Source: Azonexus sp.
GTDB taxonomy: Bacteria > Pseudomonadota > Gammaproteobacteria > Burkholderiales > Rhodocyclaceae
Direction of reading: 5' to 3'
NCBI GenBank assembly: GCA_030691385.1
Contig: JAUYEI010000003.1
Coordinates: 1-64,000 of the forward strand
Length of the DNA stretch: 64,000 nt
This document shows positions 26,585 through 34,234 of this stretch, one piece after another. Position 1 is the stretch's first letter, and every line of letters begins with the position of its first letter. The notes under the pieces are model-generated. The model saw only the letters and a program-made list of their open reading frames with translations. It did not search any database and was not told the origin of the DNA. The translations under genes were made by a program, and so were the position numbers.

Positions 26585-27628
26585 ATGGACATCACCGAAC
26601 TGCTGGCTTTCAGCGTCAAGAACAAGGCCTCCGACCTCCACCTGTCCTCCGGACTGCCGCCGATGATCCGCGTGCATGGCGATGTCAGGCGCATCAACCT
26701 GCCGGCCATGGAACACAAGGACGTTCATGGCATGGTGTACGACATCATGAACGACGGCCAGCGCAAGGTTTATGAAGAGACGCTGGAATGCGACTTTTCC
26801 TTCGAAATCCCCAATCTGGCGCGTTTCCGGGTCAATGCCTTCAATCAGCATCGCGGCGCCGGCGCCGTCTTCCGGACCATTCCGTCCAAGGTGCTGTCGC
26901 TCGAAGAGTTGAACTGCCCGAAGATTTTCAAGGAAATTTCCGAGTATCCGCGTGGCATCGTTTTGTGTACCGGGCCGACCGGTTCGGGCAAATCGACGAC
27001 GCTGGCGGCGATGGTCAATCATGTCAATGAAAACGATTATGGCCACATCCTGACCGTCGAGGATCCGATCGAATTCGTGCACGAATCGAAAAAATGCCTG
27101 ATCAACCAGCGCGAAGTCGGGCCGCATACGCTGTCCTTCGCCAACGCGCTACGCTCCGCCCTGCGCGAAGATCCGGACGTCATCCTGGTCGGCGAAATGC
27201 GCGACCTCGAAACCATTCGCCTGGCGCTCACCGCGGCCGAGACTGGCCACCTGGTGTTCGGCACGCTGCACACCTCGTCGGCCGCCAAGACGGTGGACCG
27301 CGTGGTCGACGTCTTCCCGGCGGCGGAAAAGGAAATGGTCCGCTCCATGCTGTCCGAATCGCTGCGCGCCGTCATCTCGCAGACGTTGCTCAAGACCAAG
27401 GACGGTAGCGGCCGGGTCGCGGCGCACGAAATCATGATCGGCACGCCGGCCATCCGCAACCTGATCCGCGAAAACAAGATCGCCCAGATGTATTCGGCCA
27501 TCCAGACCGGCCAGAATTTCGGCATGCAGACGCTCGACCAGAATCTGATCGAACTGGTGCGGCGCAACGTGGTGTCGAGCGCCGAAGCGCGCTTCCGTGC
27601 CGCCAACAAGGATGCCTTCCCGGCCTGA
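26585..27628 (+). CDS. pilT: Type IV pilus retraction ATPase PilT
   Basis: Hexameric motor of 347 aa that depolymerises the pilus for twitching and DNA uptake. It begins MDITELLAFSVKNKASDLHL. Walker A is TGPTGSGKSTTLAAM (about residue 130-136), with the Asp box ILTVEDPIEFVH, Walker B DVILVGEMRDLETI and the His box GHLVFGTLHTSSAAKTVDR. The AIRNLIRENK motif of the C-terminal retraction region is present. The paralogue pilU follows after 34 nt. Together with pilGHIJ-chpA this shows a complete pilus motor and control set. Confidence 0.96.
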   Translation: MDITELLAFSVKNKASDLHLSSGLPPMIRVHGDVRRINLPAMEHKDVHGMVYDIMNDGQRKVYEETLECDFSFEIPNLARFRVNAFNQHRGAGAVFRTIPSKVLSLEELNCPKIFKEISEYPRGIVLCTGPTGSGKSTTLAAMVNHVNENDYGHILTVEDPIEFVHESKKCLINQREVGPHTLSFANALRSALREDPDVILVGEMRDLETIRLALTAAETGHLVFGTLHTSSAAKTVDRVVDVFPAAEKEMVRSMLSESLRAVISQTLLKTKDGSGRVAAHEIMIGTPAIRNLIRENKIAQMYSAIQTGQNFGMQTLDQNLIELVRRNVVSSAEARFRAANKDAFPA

Positions 27629-27662
27629 TCCGGGTTGCCAATAGCACAAACGAGGGGAAAGT

Positions 27663-28799
27663 ATGGAACGCGACCAGGCAATGAAATTCATGCACGATCT
27701 TTTGCGTCTGATGTCGCAAAAGAAAGGCTCCGACCTTTTCATCACCGCCGGCTTTCCGCCAGCCATCAAGATCGACGGCAAGATCACGCCGGTTTCCAAC
27801 CAGATTCTGACGCCGCAGCACACGGCCGAGCTGGCGCGGTCGATCATGAACGACCGCCAGGCTTCGGAGTTTGAAGCCACGAAGGAATGCAACTTCGCCA
27901 TTTCGCCGGCCGGCATCGGGCGTTTCCGGGTCAACGCCCTGGTTCAGCAGGGACGCGTCGGCGTCGTCTGCCGGACCATCAACATGAGCATTCCGACGCT
28001 CGACGAACTGCTCTTGCCGCCGGTGCTCAAGGATCTGGCGATGACCAAGCGCGGCCTGATCATCTTCGTCGGCGGCACCGGTACCGGCAAGACGACCTCG
28101 CTGGCGGCGCTGGTCGATTACCGCAACGAGAATTCCTACGGTCACATCATCACGATTGAGGACCCGATCGAATACGTCCACGAGCACAAGAACTGCATCG
28201 TCACCCAGCGTGAAGTGGGCGTCGATACCGACGACTGGGGCCCGGCGCTCAAGAACACGCTGCGTCAGGCGCCGGACGTCATCCTGATGGGCGAAATCCG
28301 CGACCGCAACACCATGGACTACGCCATCGCCTTCGCCGAAACCGGCCACCTGGCGCTGGCGACGCTGCACGCCAACAGCGCCAACCAGGCGATTGACCGG
28401 ATCATCAACTTCTTCCCGGAAGAGCGTCGCCAGCAACTGCTCATGGACCTCTCGCTGAACCTGCGCGCTCTCGTTTCGCAGCGCCTGATTCCGAAAAAAG
28501 ACGGTCGCGGGCGGATGGCGGCGATCGAGGTCATGCTCAATTCGCCGCTCATTTCCGACTTGATCTTCAAGGGCGAGGTGCACGAGATCAAGGAGATCAT
28601 GAAGAAATCCCGCGAACTCGGCATGCAGACCTTCGACCAGGCGCTGTTCGACCTCTACGAAGCCGGCAAGATCACCTACGAAGATGCGCTGCGCAACGCC
28701 GACTCGCTCAACGACCTGCGCCTGCAGATCAAGCTGCATGGCAAGGAGTCGAAGTACCGCGATCTATCGACCGGCATTGGTCACCTCGACATTGTCTGA
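27663..28799 (+). CDS. pilU: PilT-dependent retraction ATPase PilU
   Basis: PilT paralogue of 378 aa that assists retraction when PilT is present. It begins MERDQAMKFMHDLLRLMSQK followed by KGSDLFITAGFPPAIKIDGK. Walker A is FVGGTGTGKTTSLAAL (GGTGTGKTT is typical of PilU), then IITIEDPIEYVHEHK, DVILMGEIRDRNTMDYAI and GHLALATLHANSANQAIDR. The C-terminal extension is longer than in PilT. It lies directly behind pilT; a DUF4197 gene follows 16 nt later. Confidence 0.95.
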   Translation: MERDQAMKFMHDLLRLMSQKKGSDLFITAGFPPAIKIDGKITPVSNQILTPQHTAELARSIMNDRQASEFEATKECNFAISPAGIGRFRVNALVQQGRVGVVCRTINMSIPTLDELLLPPVLKDLAMTKRGLIIFVGGTGTGKTTSLAALVDYRNENSYGHIITIEDPIEYVHEHKNCIVTQREVGVDTDDWGPALKNTLRQAPDVILMGEIRDRNTMDYAIAFAETGHLALATLHANSANQAIDRIINFFPEERRQQLLMDLSLNLRALVSQRLIPKKDGRGRMAAIEVMLNSPLISDLIFKGEVHEIKEIMKKSRELGMQTFDQALFDLYEAGKITYEDALRNADSLNDLRLQIKLHGKESKYRDLSTGIGHLDIV

Positions 28800-28815
28800 G
28801 CCAAAGGAGCGTCCC

Positions 28816-29505
28816 ATGCGTGCCTTGAAACATTCCATTTTTGCCCTGTTTTTCGGGTTGACCGTGGGATTCGCCCAGGCCGGGGCGCTCGATGCCATTT
28901 CGAGCGGCGACGCCAGTGCCGGCGTCAAGGAAGCGCTGGCCAAGGGGGCTGATTACGCCGTTGCGTCGCTCGGCAAGAACGGCGGTTTCCTCGGCAACGA
29001 CAAGGTCAAGATCAAGCTCCCCGGCTATCTGGACAAGGCCGATTCGGCGCTGCGCATGTTTGGTATGGGCAAGCAGGCTGACCAACTGGTCGAAACGATG
29101 AACCATGCAGCCGAAAATGCCGTGGCCGAAGCCAGGCCCATCCTGACCGAATCGATCAGGAAGATGAGCGTCAAGGACGCCAAGGACATCCTGACCGGCG
29201 GCGAGGACAGCGTGACGCAGTATTTCAGGCGCACGTCGACCGATCAGCTAACCGCCAGGTTCAAGCCCATCGTCAAGAAGGAAACTGCCAAGCTCAAGCT
29301 GGCCGACCAGTACAACAAGTTTGCCGGCAAGGCAGCGAGCGCCGGCCTGGTCGATAAACAGAACGCCGACGTCGACAGCTACGTGACGCAGAAGGCCATG
29401 GATGGCCTGTTCCTGATGATCGCCGAAGAAGAAAAGAAGCTGCGCGCCAATCCGCTGGGCGCCGGCAGCGAGCTGCTGAAAAACGTTTTCGGCGCGCTGA
29501 ATTAA
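28816..29505 (+). CDS. DUF4197 family exported protein
   Basis: Protein of 229 aa starting MRALKHSIFALFFGLTVGFA with a signal peptide cut near AQA|GAL, preceded by AAAGGAGC. The body is helical: GVKEALAKGADYAVASLGKN, GFLGNDKVKIKLPGYLDKAD, and RPILTESIRKMSVKDAKDIL with GGEDSVTQYFRR, typical of DUF4197. The role is unknown; a periplasmic or lipid-associated location is inferred. Odd feature: the hydrophobic core of the signal peptide, FALFFGLTVG, is encoded by a dispersed repeat copy, and the same FFGLTV string occurs in the signal peptide of the DsbA homologue at 45302. Confidence 0.85.
   Translation: MRALKHSIFALFFGLTVGFAQAGALDAISSGDASAGVKEALAKGADYAVASLGKNGGFLGNDKVKIKLPGYLDKADSALRMFGMGKQADQLVETMNHAAENAVAEARPILTESIRKMSVKDAKDILTGGEDSVTQYFRRTSTDQLTARFKPIVKKETAKLKLADQYNKFAGKAASAGLVDKQNADVDSYVTQKAMDGLFLMIAEEEKKLRANPLGAGSELLKNVFGALN
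28836..28872 (+). repeat. GGTTGACCGT dispersed repeat inside a signal-peptide coding region
   Basis: Reads CATTTTTGCCCTGTTTTTCG then GGTTGACCGTGGGATTC. Exact core; the T-rich tracts suit a hydrophobic signal peptide, encoding FALFFGLTVG in the sense orientation. Confidence 0.85.
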
Positions 29506-29520
29506 AGCTGTCGGCTTTAA
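29502..29520 (+). other. Hairpin over the stop codon of the DUF4197 gene
   Basis: TTAAAGC (29502-29508) and GCTTTAA (29514-29520) form a perfect 7-bp stem with loop TGTCG and contain the TAA stop. It lacks a T-run and is followed 8 nt later by a stronger hairpin. Confidence 0.5.
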
Positions 29521-29528
29521 ATGCCGTC

Positions 29529-29551
29529 ATTGGGGGCAAGGAGCCCCCAAT
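29529..29551 (+). promoter_or_regulatory. Hairpin enclosing the ribosome-binding site and start codon of the 29550 gene
   Basis: ATTGGGGGC (29529-29537) and GCCCCCAAT (29543-29551) pair perfectly around the loop AAGGA. The Shine-Dalgarno AAGGAG is in the loop and first stem base, and the start ATG (29550-29552) is closed in the stem. In RNA this could block or gate translation, or act as a weak terminator, though no T-run follows. Regulation is inferred from the structure alone. Confidence 0.6.
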
Positions 29552-29867
29552 GAAACTCACCCGTTTGTCGAGCACCACGCAACGCGCCACTCGTGAATCG
29601 AGCCTGCGCGTGCGTCCGGTCGACAACGAGCAGATCCGGCGGGTCGAAGTCATGGAAGGCATCGAAGGCGATCGCCAGCGCAGTTTGCTGCAGGAAATCG
29701 CCGAGGTTGATCCCGGCGCCGTCGGCGACTTTCACGGTCAGGAGCGCGTGCTGCAAGGGGCGCGCGAGGTTGCGGCGCAACTGCTCGAAATGGATGTCGG
29801 CACGGACAGCCTGATCAAGCCCGGCATGTCGCTGGATCGCCTGATCGGCATCGACGACACCGTTTGA
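29550..29867 (+). CDS. Hypothetical protein
   Basis: Predicted soluble protein of 105 aa, rich in Arg, Glu and Asp, with no signal peptide or membrane segment: MKLTRLSSTTQRATRESSLR at the N-terminus, then RVEVMEGIEGDRQRSLLQEI and LQGAREVAAQLLEMDVG. The family is not recognised. AAGGAG is at good spacing before the ATG, but both are part of a 9-bp hairpin. Codon use and frame length fit a real gene. It is followed by a dispersed repeat copy and then rep. Confidence 0.6.
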   Translation: MKLTRLSSTTQRATRESSLRVRPVDNEQIRRVEVMEGIEGDRQRSLLQEIAEVDPGAVGDFHGQERVLQGAREVAAQLLEMDVGTDSLIKPGMSLDRLIGIDDTV

Positions 29868-29872
29868 AGCCA

Positions 29873-29903
29873 TTCCCACGGTCAACCGGATTTATTGCGT
29901 GAA
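29873..29903 (-). repeat. GGTTGACCGT dispersed repeat, intergenic copy before rep
   Basis: The plus strand reads ATTCCCACGGTCAACCGGAT then TTATTGCGTGAAA. The core is exact, starting 5 nt after the stop of the 29550 gene. The rest of the 137-nt gap before rep holds only a possible -10 (TAGAAT, 29943-29948). Confidence 0.8.
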
Positions 29904-30004
29904 ACGAAAAAATGGCCGATTTTCAGCATTGAGTCGGTAGGTTAGAATCAAGGCAACCTATCCAGCGCGCCCCGCCTCGTCGGAGCGCCGTCATTTGCAG
30001 ACTC

Positions 30005-31996
30005 ATGTCCGGCCTCAATCAACCGCAACGCGAAGCGATCCATTACCTCGACGGCCCCCTGCTCGTGCTGGCGGGCGCCGGCTCGGGCAAGACGCGGGTG
30101 ATCACGCAGAAAATCGCCTACCTGGTGCAGAGTTGCGGCTTCAATCCGCGCAACATCGCCGCCATCACCTTCACCAACAAGGCCGCGAAGGAAATGCAGG
30201 AGCGCATCGGCAAGCTGCTCTCCAAGCCGCAAGCCGACGAATTGCAGATTTCGACTTTTCACTCGCTGGGCGTGCGGATCCTGCGCGAGGAGGCCAGGGC
30301 GCTCGGCTACAAGCCGCGTTTCTCGATTTTCGATTCGGCCGATTGCGCCGGCATCATCAGCGAAACCGCCGGCACCGTCGACAAGGCGACGCTGCGCATC
30401 GTCCAGTCCACCATTTCCAACTGGAAGAACGCGCTGGTCACGCCCGAAGCGGCGCGCCATATGGCTACCGACGAACATCAAAAGCTGGCCGCCCACGCCT
30501 TCCTGTCCTACGAAGCGACGCTCAAGGCCTATCAGGCGGTCGATTTCGACGACCTGATCGGCCTGCCGGTCAAGCTGTTCAGCGAGCATCCGGAAATCGC
30601 CGACAAGTGGCAGAACCGCCTGCGTTACCTGCTGGTCGATGAATATCAGGACACCAATGCCTGCCAGTACCAGTTGCTCAAGCTGCTGACCGGCGTCCGC
30701 GCCCAGTTCACGGCAGTGGGCGACGACGATCAGGCCATCTACGGCTGGCGTGGCGCCGACATCGAGAATCTCAAGAAACTGCCGACCGAGTTTCCCGCCC
30801 TCAAGGTCATCAAACTTGAGCAAAATTACCGGTCGACCGTCAGAATCCTCAAGGCCGCCAACAACGTCATCTCGCACAACGAAAAACTGTTCGACAAGAA
30901 GCTGTGGTCCGACCTCGGTCACGGCGAACAGATTTCCGTCACCGCCTGCCGCGACAACGACGCCGAGGCCGAAGGCGTGGTCATGAAACTGCAGGCGCAC
31001 AAGTTCGAGCATCGCGCCAAGTTCAAGGATTACGCCATCCTCTACCGCTCCAACCACCAGGCGCGGATTTTCGAGGAATACCTGCGCGACCACCGCATTC
31101 CCTACCTGCTCTCGGGCGGCAAATCCTTTTTCGACAAGGCCGAAATCAAGGACATCACGGCCTACCTGCGCCTGCTCGCCAACGAAGACGACGACCCGGC
31201 CTTCATCCGCGCCGCCACCACGCCCAAGCGCGGCATCGGTGCGGCGACGCTGCAGGTGCTCGGCATCTATGCCGGCGAGCGCCATGTCTCGCTGTTCCAG
31301 GCCGCCTCTGAAGAAGGCTTCGCACACCGCGTTCAGCCCCGTCAGCTCGATCCTCTCATCGAGTTCTGCAACTTCATCAATCGCACCCAGTCGCGAGCCA
31401 GCAAAGAGCCGGCGAACCAGGTTCTGCCTGATCTGCTCAAGGCCATCGATTACGAAACCTTCCTCTACGACCACGAAGAGGAGCGCACGGCACAGGCGCG
31501 CTGGGCCAACGTCTGCGAATTTGCCAACTGGCTCAACAAGAAAGGCGAGCTGGACGGCAAAACGCTGGTTGATCTGACCCAGAGCATCGCGCTCATCAAC
31601 ATGCTCGACAAGCAGAACGACGACGATTACGACGCCGTGCAACTATCGACGCTGCACGCCGCCAAGGGGCTGGAGTACAAGAATGTCTTCCTGGTCGGTG
31701 TCGAGGAAGGCATCCTGCCGCACCGTGAATCGGTCGATCCGGTCAAACTGGAAGAAGAGCGCCGCCTGATGTATGTCGGCATTACCCGCGCCCAGCACAC
31801 CCTGAATATCTCCTACTGCGAACGCCGCAAACAGGCCCGTGAATTCGTGCCCTGCGAGCCATCGCGCTTCATCGACGAAATGGGCAAGGAAGATGTCCGT
31901 TTCACCGGTGGCAAGCAGGATGCACCGCCCGACAAGGCGACCGTTAAAGCGCGCACCGGCGGCCTGCTCGATATGCTGGCCGGAAACAAACGTTAG
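30005..31996 (+). CDS. rep: ATP-dependent DNA helicase Rep
   Basis: SF1A 3'-5' helicase of 663 aa that helps replication forks past obstacles. Motifs in order: Q-motif LNQPQREAI, Walker A LAGAGSGKTRVIT, Ia ITFTNKAAKEMQERI, II LLVDEYQDTN, III AVGDDDQAIYGWRGA, IV LEQNYRSTVRILKAAN, V LSTLHAAKGLEYKNVFLVG and VI EERRLMYVGITRAQHTL. The length and the region after motif VI fit Rep better than UvrD/PcrA. It stands alone, with the Lys/Ala-rich secreted protein 138 nt downstream. Confidence 0.93.
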   Translation: MSGLNQPQREAIHYLDGPLLVLAGAGSGKTRVITQKIAYLVQSCGFNPRNIAAITFTNKAAKEMQERIGKLLSKPQADELQISTFHSLGVRILREEARALGYKPRFSIFDSADCAGIISETAGTVDKATLRIVQSTISNWKNALVTPEAARHMATDEHQKLAAHAFLSYEATLKAYQAVDFDDLIGLPVKLFSEHPEIADKWQNRLRYLLVDEYQDTNACQYQLLKLLTGVRAQFTAVGDDDQAIYGWRGADIENLKKLPTEFPALKVIKLEQNYRSTVRILKAANNVISHNEKLFDKKLWSDLGHGEQISVTACRDNDAEAEGVVMKLQAHKFEHRAKFKDYAILYRSNHQARIFEEYLRDHRIPYLLSGGKSFFDKAEIKDITAYLRLLANEDDDPAFIRAATTPKRGIGAATLQVLGIYAGERHVSLFQAASEEGFAHRVQPRQLDPLIEFCNFINRTQSRASKEPANQVLPDLLKAIDYETFLYDHEEERTAQARWANVCEFANWLNKKGELDGKTLVDLTQSIALINMLDKQNDDDYDAVQLSTLHAAKGLEYKNVFLVGVEEGILPHRESVDPVKLEEERRLMYVGITRAQHTLNISYCERRKQAREFVPCEPSRFIDEMGKEDVRFTGGKQDAPPDKATVKARTGGLLDMLAGNKR

Positions 31997-32134
31997 CCAG
32001 TTGGTGACACCCCGTTACAACGGGTTACGCCGCTCATGACATCCGGGCAGTAAGCAGTCGCGTTATTCGGCAAGGCAGCGCAATTTTGCAAAGCCGGATC
32101 AAAAAACCGAATCAACAACACTGGAAAATCAAAA

Positions 32135-32443
32135 ATGACCAAACAACTCGTCGCCGTTATCCTTGCCACCGCTTTTGGTGTTGCCCACGCCGCCGACGTC
32201 AAACCGGCTGCCGCTGAAGTGAAGGCAGCTTCCCCGGTTGCCGCCACCGCCAAGGCCGAAGCGCCGAAGGCTGCCGAAGCTGTAAAGGCACCGGAAACCA
32301 AGCCAGCCGTTGCCGCCCCGGAAGTGAAGAAGGAAGAAGCCAAGCCGGTTGCCAAGGTCAAGACGGCGAAGAAAGCTGCTGAGCCGGTCGCGGCCGCCGT
32401 GGCACCGAAAGCTGTGAAGGCTGCCGAACCGGCTAAAAAGTAA
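32135..32443 (+). CDS. Exported Ala/Lys/Pro-rich low-complexity protein
   Basis: Protein of 102 aa with signal peptide MTKQLVAVILATAFGVAHA, cut before ADVKP. The mature part consists of degenerate repeats of Ala, Lys, Pro, Glu and Val (EVKAASPVAATAKAEAPKAA and similar), like histone-H1-type or TonB-linker-like tails. It has no catalytic motif and no recognised family. Composition suggests an extended, basic periplasmic protein. It is monocistronic: a 138-nt gap upstream and a clear terminator downstream. Confidence 0.7.
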   Translation: MTKQLVAVILATAFGVAHAADVKPAAAEVKAASPVAATAKAEAPKAAEAVKAPETKPAVAAPEVKKEEAKPVAKVKTAKKAAEPVAAAVAPKAVKAAEPAKK

Positions 32444-32481
32444 GGAAGTCAGTCGCAGTCAGCCAAAAGCTGGACTGGCCC

Positions 32482-32505
32482 GGGTGCCCAAGAGGCGCCC
32501 TTTTT
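32482..32505 (+). terminator. Rho-independent terminator of the Ala/Lys-rich protein gene
   Basis: GGGTGCC (32482-32488) and GGCGCCC (32494-32500) form a 7-bp stem with one G-U pair and loop CAAGA, followed by TTTTT (32501-32505). Confidence 0.85.
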
Positions 32506-32514
32506 GCGTCCACG

Positions 32515-32539
32515 AAAAAGGGAGGCTGCAGCCTCCCTT
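32515..32539 (-). terminator. Rho-independent terminator of the cytochrome c5 gene
   Basis: A perfect 22-bp palindrome at 32518-32539 with the centre GGCTGCAGCC; on the minus strand it is followed by a T-run (complement of the A-run at 32515-32519). It stands back to back with the plus-strand terminator at 32482, separating the convergent genes. Confidence 0.85.
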
Positions 32540-32557
32540 GATGTGGGCGATGAAGTC

Positions 32558-33001
32558 TTATTTCACTTTGCTTATCACGTATTCGACAACACCCTTGATT
32601 TCGTCGTCGGACAGCGCGGCACCGCCCTTGGCGGGCATGGCTCCCTTGCCGTTAGCGACGCTCTTGATCAGCGCATCCTTGCCGCTGGCCAGACGCGATG
32701 CCCAGGCACCCTTGTCGTCGATCTTCGGAGCGCCGGCAGCGCCGGTGTTGTGGCAGGCGCCGCAGACCGCGTTGTAAACCGTTGCGCCATCGCGGGGGCC
32801 GCTGACAGCAGGTGCTTCGGCCTTGGCCAGTTCAAATCGGGCAACCGGTTGAATGCGAATGTCTGCTTCGTCGGCTGCGCTGCTGATGTTTGCCGTGGAG
32901 CCGCCTTTGTAGGCAGTCAGCGGGTAAATGATAGCGATCAGAATGGCGGTGACGATGATCGTTGCCCACATGATGCTCTTGGAAGAATGTTGCTCGGCCA
33001 T
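32558..33001 (-). CDS. Membrane-anchored cytochrome c5-type protein
   Basis: Monoheme c-type cytochrome of 147 aa from the ATG at 33001. An N-terminal anchor helix (IMWATIIVTAILIAIIYPLT) is followed by a linker, then a cyt c5-like domain with the heme motif VCGACHNTG, GAPKIDDKGAWASRL, GKGAMPAKGGAALSDDEI (axial Met) and the C-terminal helix IKGVVEYVISKVK. It should carry electrons at the periplasmic face of the inner membrane. The longer open frame upstream of 33001 covers non-coding DNA with hairpins and is not used. Confidence 0.92.
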   Translation of the reverse strand: MAEQHSSKSIMWATIIVTAILIAIIYPLTAYKGGSTANISSAADEADIRIQPVARFELAKAEAPAVSGPRDGATVYNAVCGACHNTGAAGAPKIDDKGAWASRLASGKDALIKSVANGKGAMPAKGGAALSDDEIKGVVEYVISKVK

Positions 33002-33034
33002 GCTCAAGACCCCAGTGCAATGTTTAAAAATACC

Positions 33035-33040
33035 ATTATA
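33035..33040 (-). promoter_or_regulatory. Consensus -10 box upstream of cytochrome c5
   Basis: The minus strand reads TATAAT, 34 nt before the start codon. No good -35 hexamer is seen 16-18 nt further upstream, where the neighbouring terminator hairpin lies. Confidence 0.4.
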
Positions 33041-33060
33041 ACGGCGTGGGGCGGTGGCTG

Positions 33061-33200
33061 AGCAAAAAAAACCCCGCCAGCGGCGGGGTTGAAATTCTCG
33101 AAAGGGGGAGTTTCGAGAGGAGGGGTTCAATGCACAACTGCAGTGTAGGTTTCCGCGATCTCGAAGTCTGTCGTTCTTTCGTAGCCTTCTGTAACAAAAT
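33061..33200 (-). ncRNA. Candidate small RNA with C-rich loop and strong terminator
   Basis: On the minus strand the 3' end is a strong terminator: AACCCCGCC and GGCGGGGTT pair (33070-33090), followed by a run of T. Just 5' of it is a hairpin with the stem TCTCGAAA/TTTCGAGA (33096-33118) and loop CTCCCCC, preceded by CCCCTCC. No open reading frame ends here, and the nearest upstream gene on this strand has its own terminator at 33248. The most economical reading is an independent small RNA with anti-Shine-Dalgarno C-rich loops. The 5' end and promoter are not defined; the start coordinate is a guess. Confidence 0.45.
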
Positions 33201-33215
33201 GTGGCCGTATTAAAT

Positions 33216-33230
33216 TTGTGCGGCGCACAA
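33216..33230. promoter_or_regulatory. Perfect palindrome, possible operator
   Basis: TTGTGCGGCGCACAA is a 7-1-7 palindrome located just upstream of the candidate small RNA and near a minus-strand TAATAC (33212-33207). It may be an operator or a transcript hairpin; no regulator is identified. Confidence 0.35.
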
Positions 33231-33247
33231 GGCTGGTCGACGGGCGT

Positions 33248-33286
33248 AAAAAAGGCACGGAAACGCCTTTCGGGGCGTCCCGTGCC
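33248..33286 (-). terminator. Terminator of the 60-aa gene
   Basis: On the minus strand the stem GGCACGG/CCGTGCC (33280-33286 with 33254-33260), with an inner pairing of ACGCC/GGCGT, is followed by TTTTTT (33253-33248). It ends transcription from the gene at 33315-33497. Confidence 0.8.
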
Positions 33287-33314
33287 GATGGCCCTTGGCC
33301 GGTCTTTTGGTGGC

Positions 33315-33497
33315 TCAGCTTTCGATGCGGCAGATTTCGACGGCGCTTTTGGGAACCTGGTAATCGGTTGCCAACTGGTGCATGGCGATGTCTTCAATGA
33401 CTTCACCTTCGCTTACGACGAAATGGCGGGCGCCCGAGTAGTCCTGCGGGATGCCGGCGCGGTCCTGGGTAATGCGGTAATGGATCTTGACGTTCAT
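33315..33497 (-). CDS. Small conserved hypothetical protein
   Basis: Protein of 60 aa: MNVKIHYRITQDRAGIPQDY, then SGARHFVVSEGEVIEDIAMH and QLATDYQVPKSAVEICRIES. It is soluble, with a beta-rich look and no known motif. The start is an ATG at 33497 and it has a dedicated terminator, which supports a real monocistronic gene. The family is not recognised. Confidence 0.6.
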   Translation of the reverse strand: MNVKIHYRITQDRAGIPQDYSGARHFVVSEGEVIEDIAMHQLATDYQVPKSAVEICRIES

Positions 33498-33605
33498 GGC
33501 TGTTCTCGATTTATGGACAATTATGGTTTCTGCCAGTCGAGTATAGCCCTAATATGTTGCGGCGCAATATCGGTTTGCCACAGGTTTTTTGCGAGCCTGT
33601 CGGAC

Positions 33606-34202
33606 TCAGTTTTTCGTCAGGTCGTCGAGGGTGTTGAAATTGCCGAAGGCTTCGCTCTGCTCGGAAAAGTCGACTTCAATGGCACCCATCTCGGCGCACC
33701 ATGCGGCAACCTTGCGCCCGCCGCCCTCAAGATAGGCTTCCAGTTGTCCGAGAAGCGAGCGGCGGCACAGGCAGAAAACCGGGTGCAGGCGGCCGCCAGC
33801 CCTGGCGATGGTCAGGTTCGCCTGGGTGCTTCGCAGAGCGCCGTGCAGACGACAGACCAGGTCGAGCGGCAGCCCGGGCGAATCGCATGGCGCCGTGAGC
33901 ACCAGCGGCGTTTTGGCTGCCGTCAGAGCGGCATGCAGACCGGCCAAGGGTCCGGCAAAGCCGGTAATCTGGTCGGCCAGTACCGGGTAACCGAAAGCGG
34001 CGTATTCTGCCTCGCTCCGGTTGGCGTTGATCAACAGGTGGTCGACCTGCGGGGCCAAGCGCTTGGCGACGTGCCAGACCAGCGCCTTGCCGTCATAGAG
34101 CTGCAATCCCTTGTCGACGCCACCCATGCGTGTTCCCAGTCCGCCGGCCAGGATGACGCCGGTAATCATGTCTTCGGGTGCTTTGGAGGCTGGGGTGGGC
34201 AT
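33606..34202 (-). CDS. mobA: Molybdenum cofactor guanylyltransferase
   Basis: Transfers GMP to molybdopterin to make the MGD cofactor of DMSO-reductase-type enzymes such as nitrate reductase. The product is 198 aa (187 if the ATG at 34169 is used). The nucleotide-binding loop is VILAGGLGTRMGGVDKGL, with LINANRSEAEYAAFGYPVLA, GPLAGLHAALTAAKTPLVLT and the metal-binding APCDSPGLPLDLV. It is divergent from cinA; the gap is 32 nt. Confidence 0.94.
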   Translation of the reverse strand: MPTPASKAPEDMITGVILAGGLGTRMGGVDKGLQLYDGKALVWHVAKRLAPQVDHLLINANRSEAEYAAFGYPVLADQITGFAGPLAGLHAALTAAKTPLVLTAPCDSPGLPLDLVCRLHGALRSTQANLTIARAGGRLHPVFCLCRRSLLGQLEAYLEGGGRKVAAWCAEMGAIEVDFSEQSEAFGNFNTLDDLTKN

Positions 34203-34234
34203 TCGCTATTGGTCACATGCTAGGATGGGCCATT

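Noticed and set aside
30819-30846. Repeat-like string CAAAATTACCGGTCGACCGT in rep
   Set aside because: It encodes the conserved helicase motif LEQNYRSTVRIL, so family constraint explains it without the repeat; it may be a natural near-match and was not counted.
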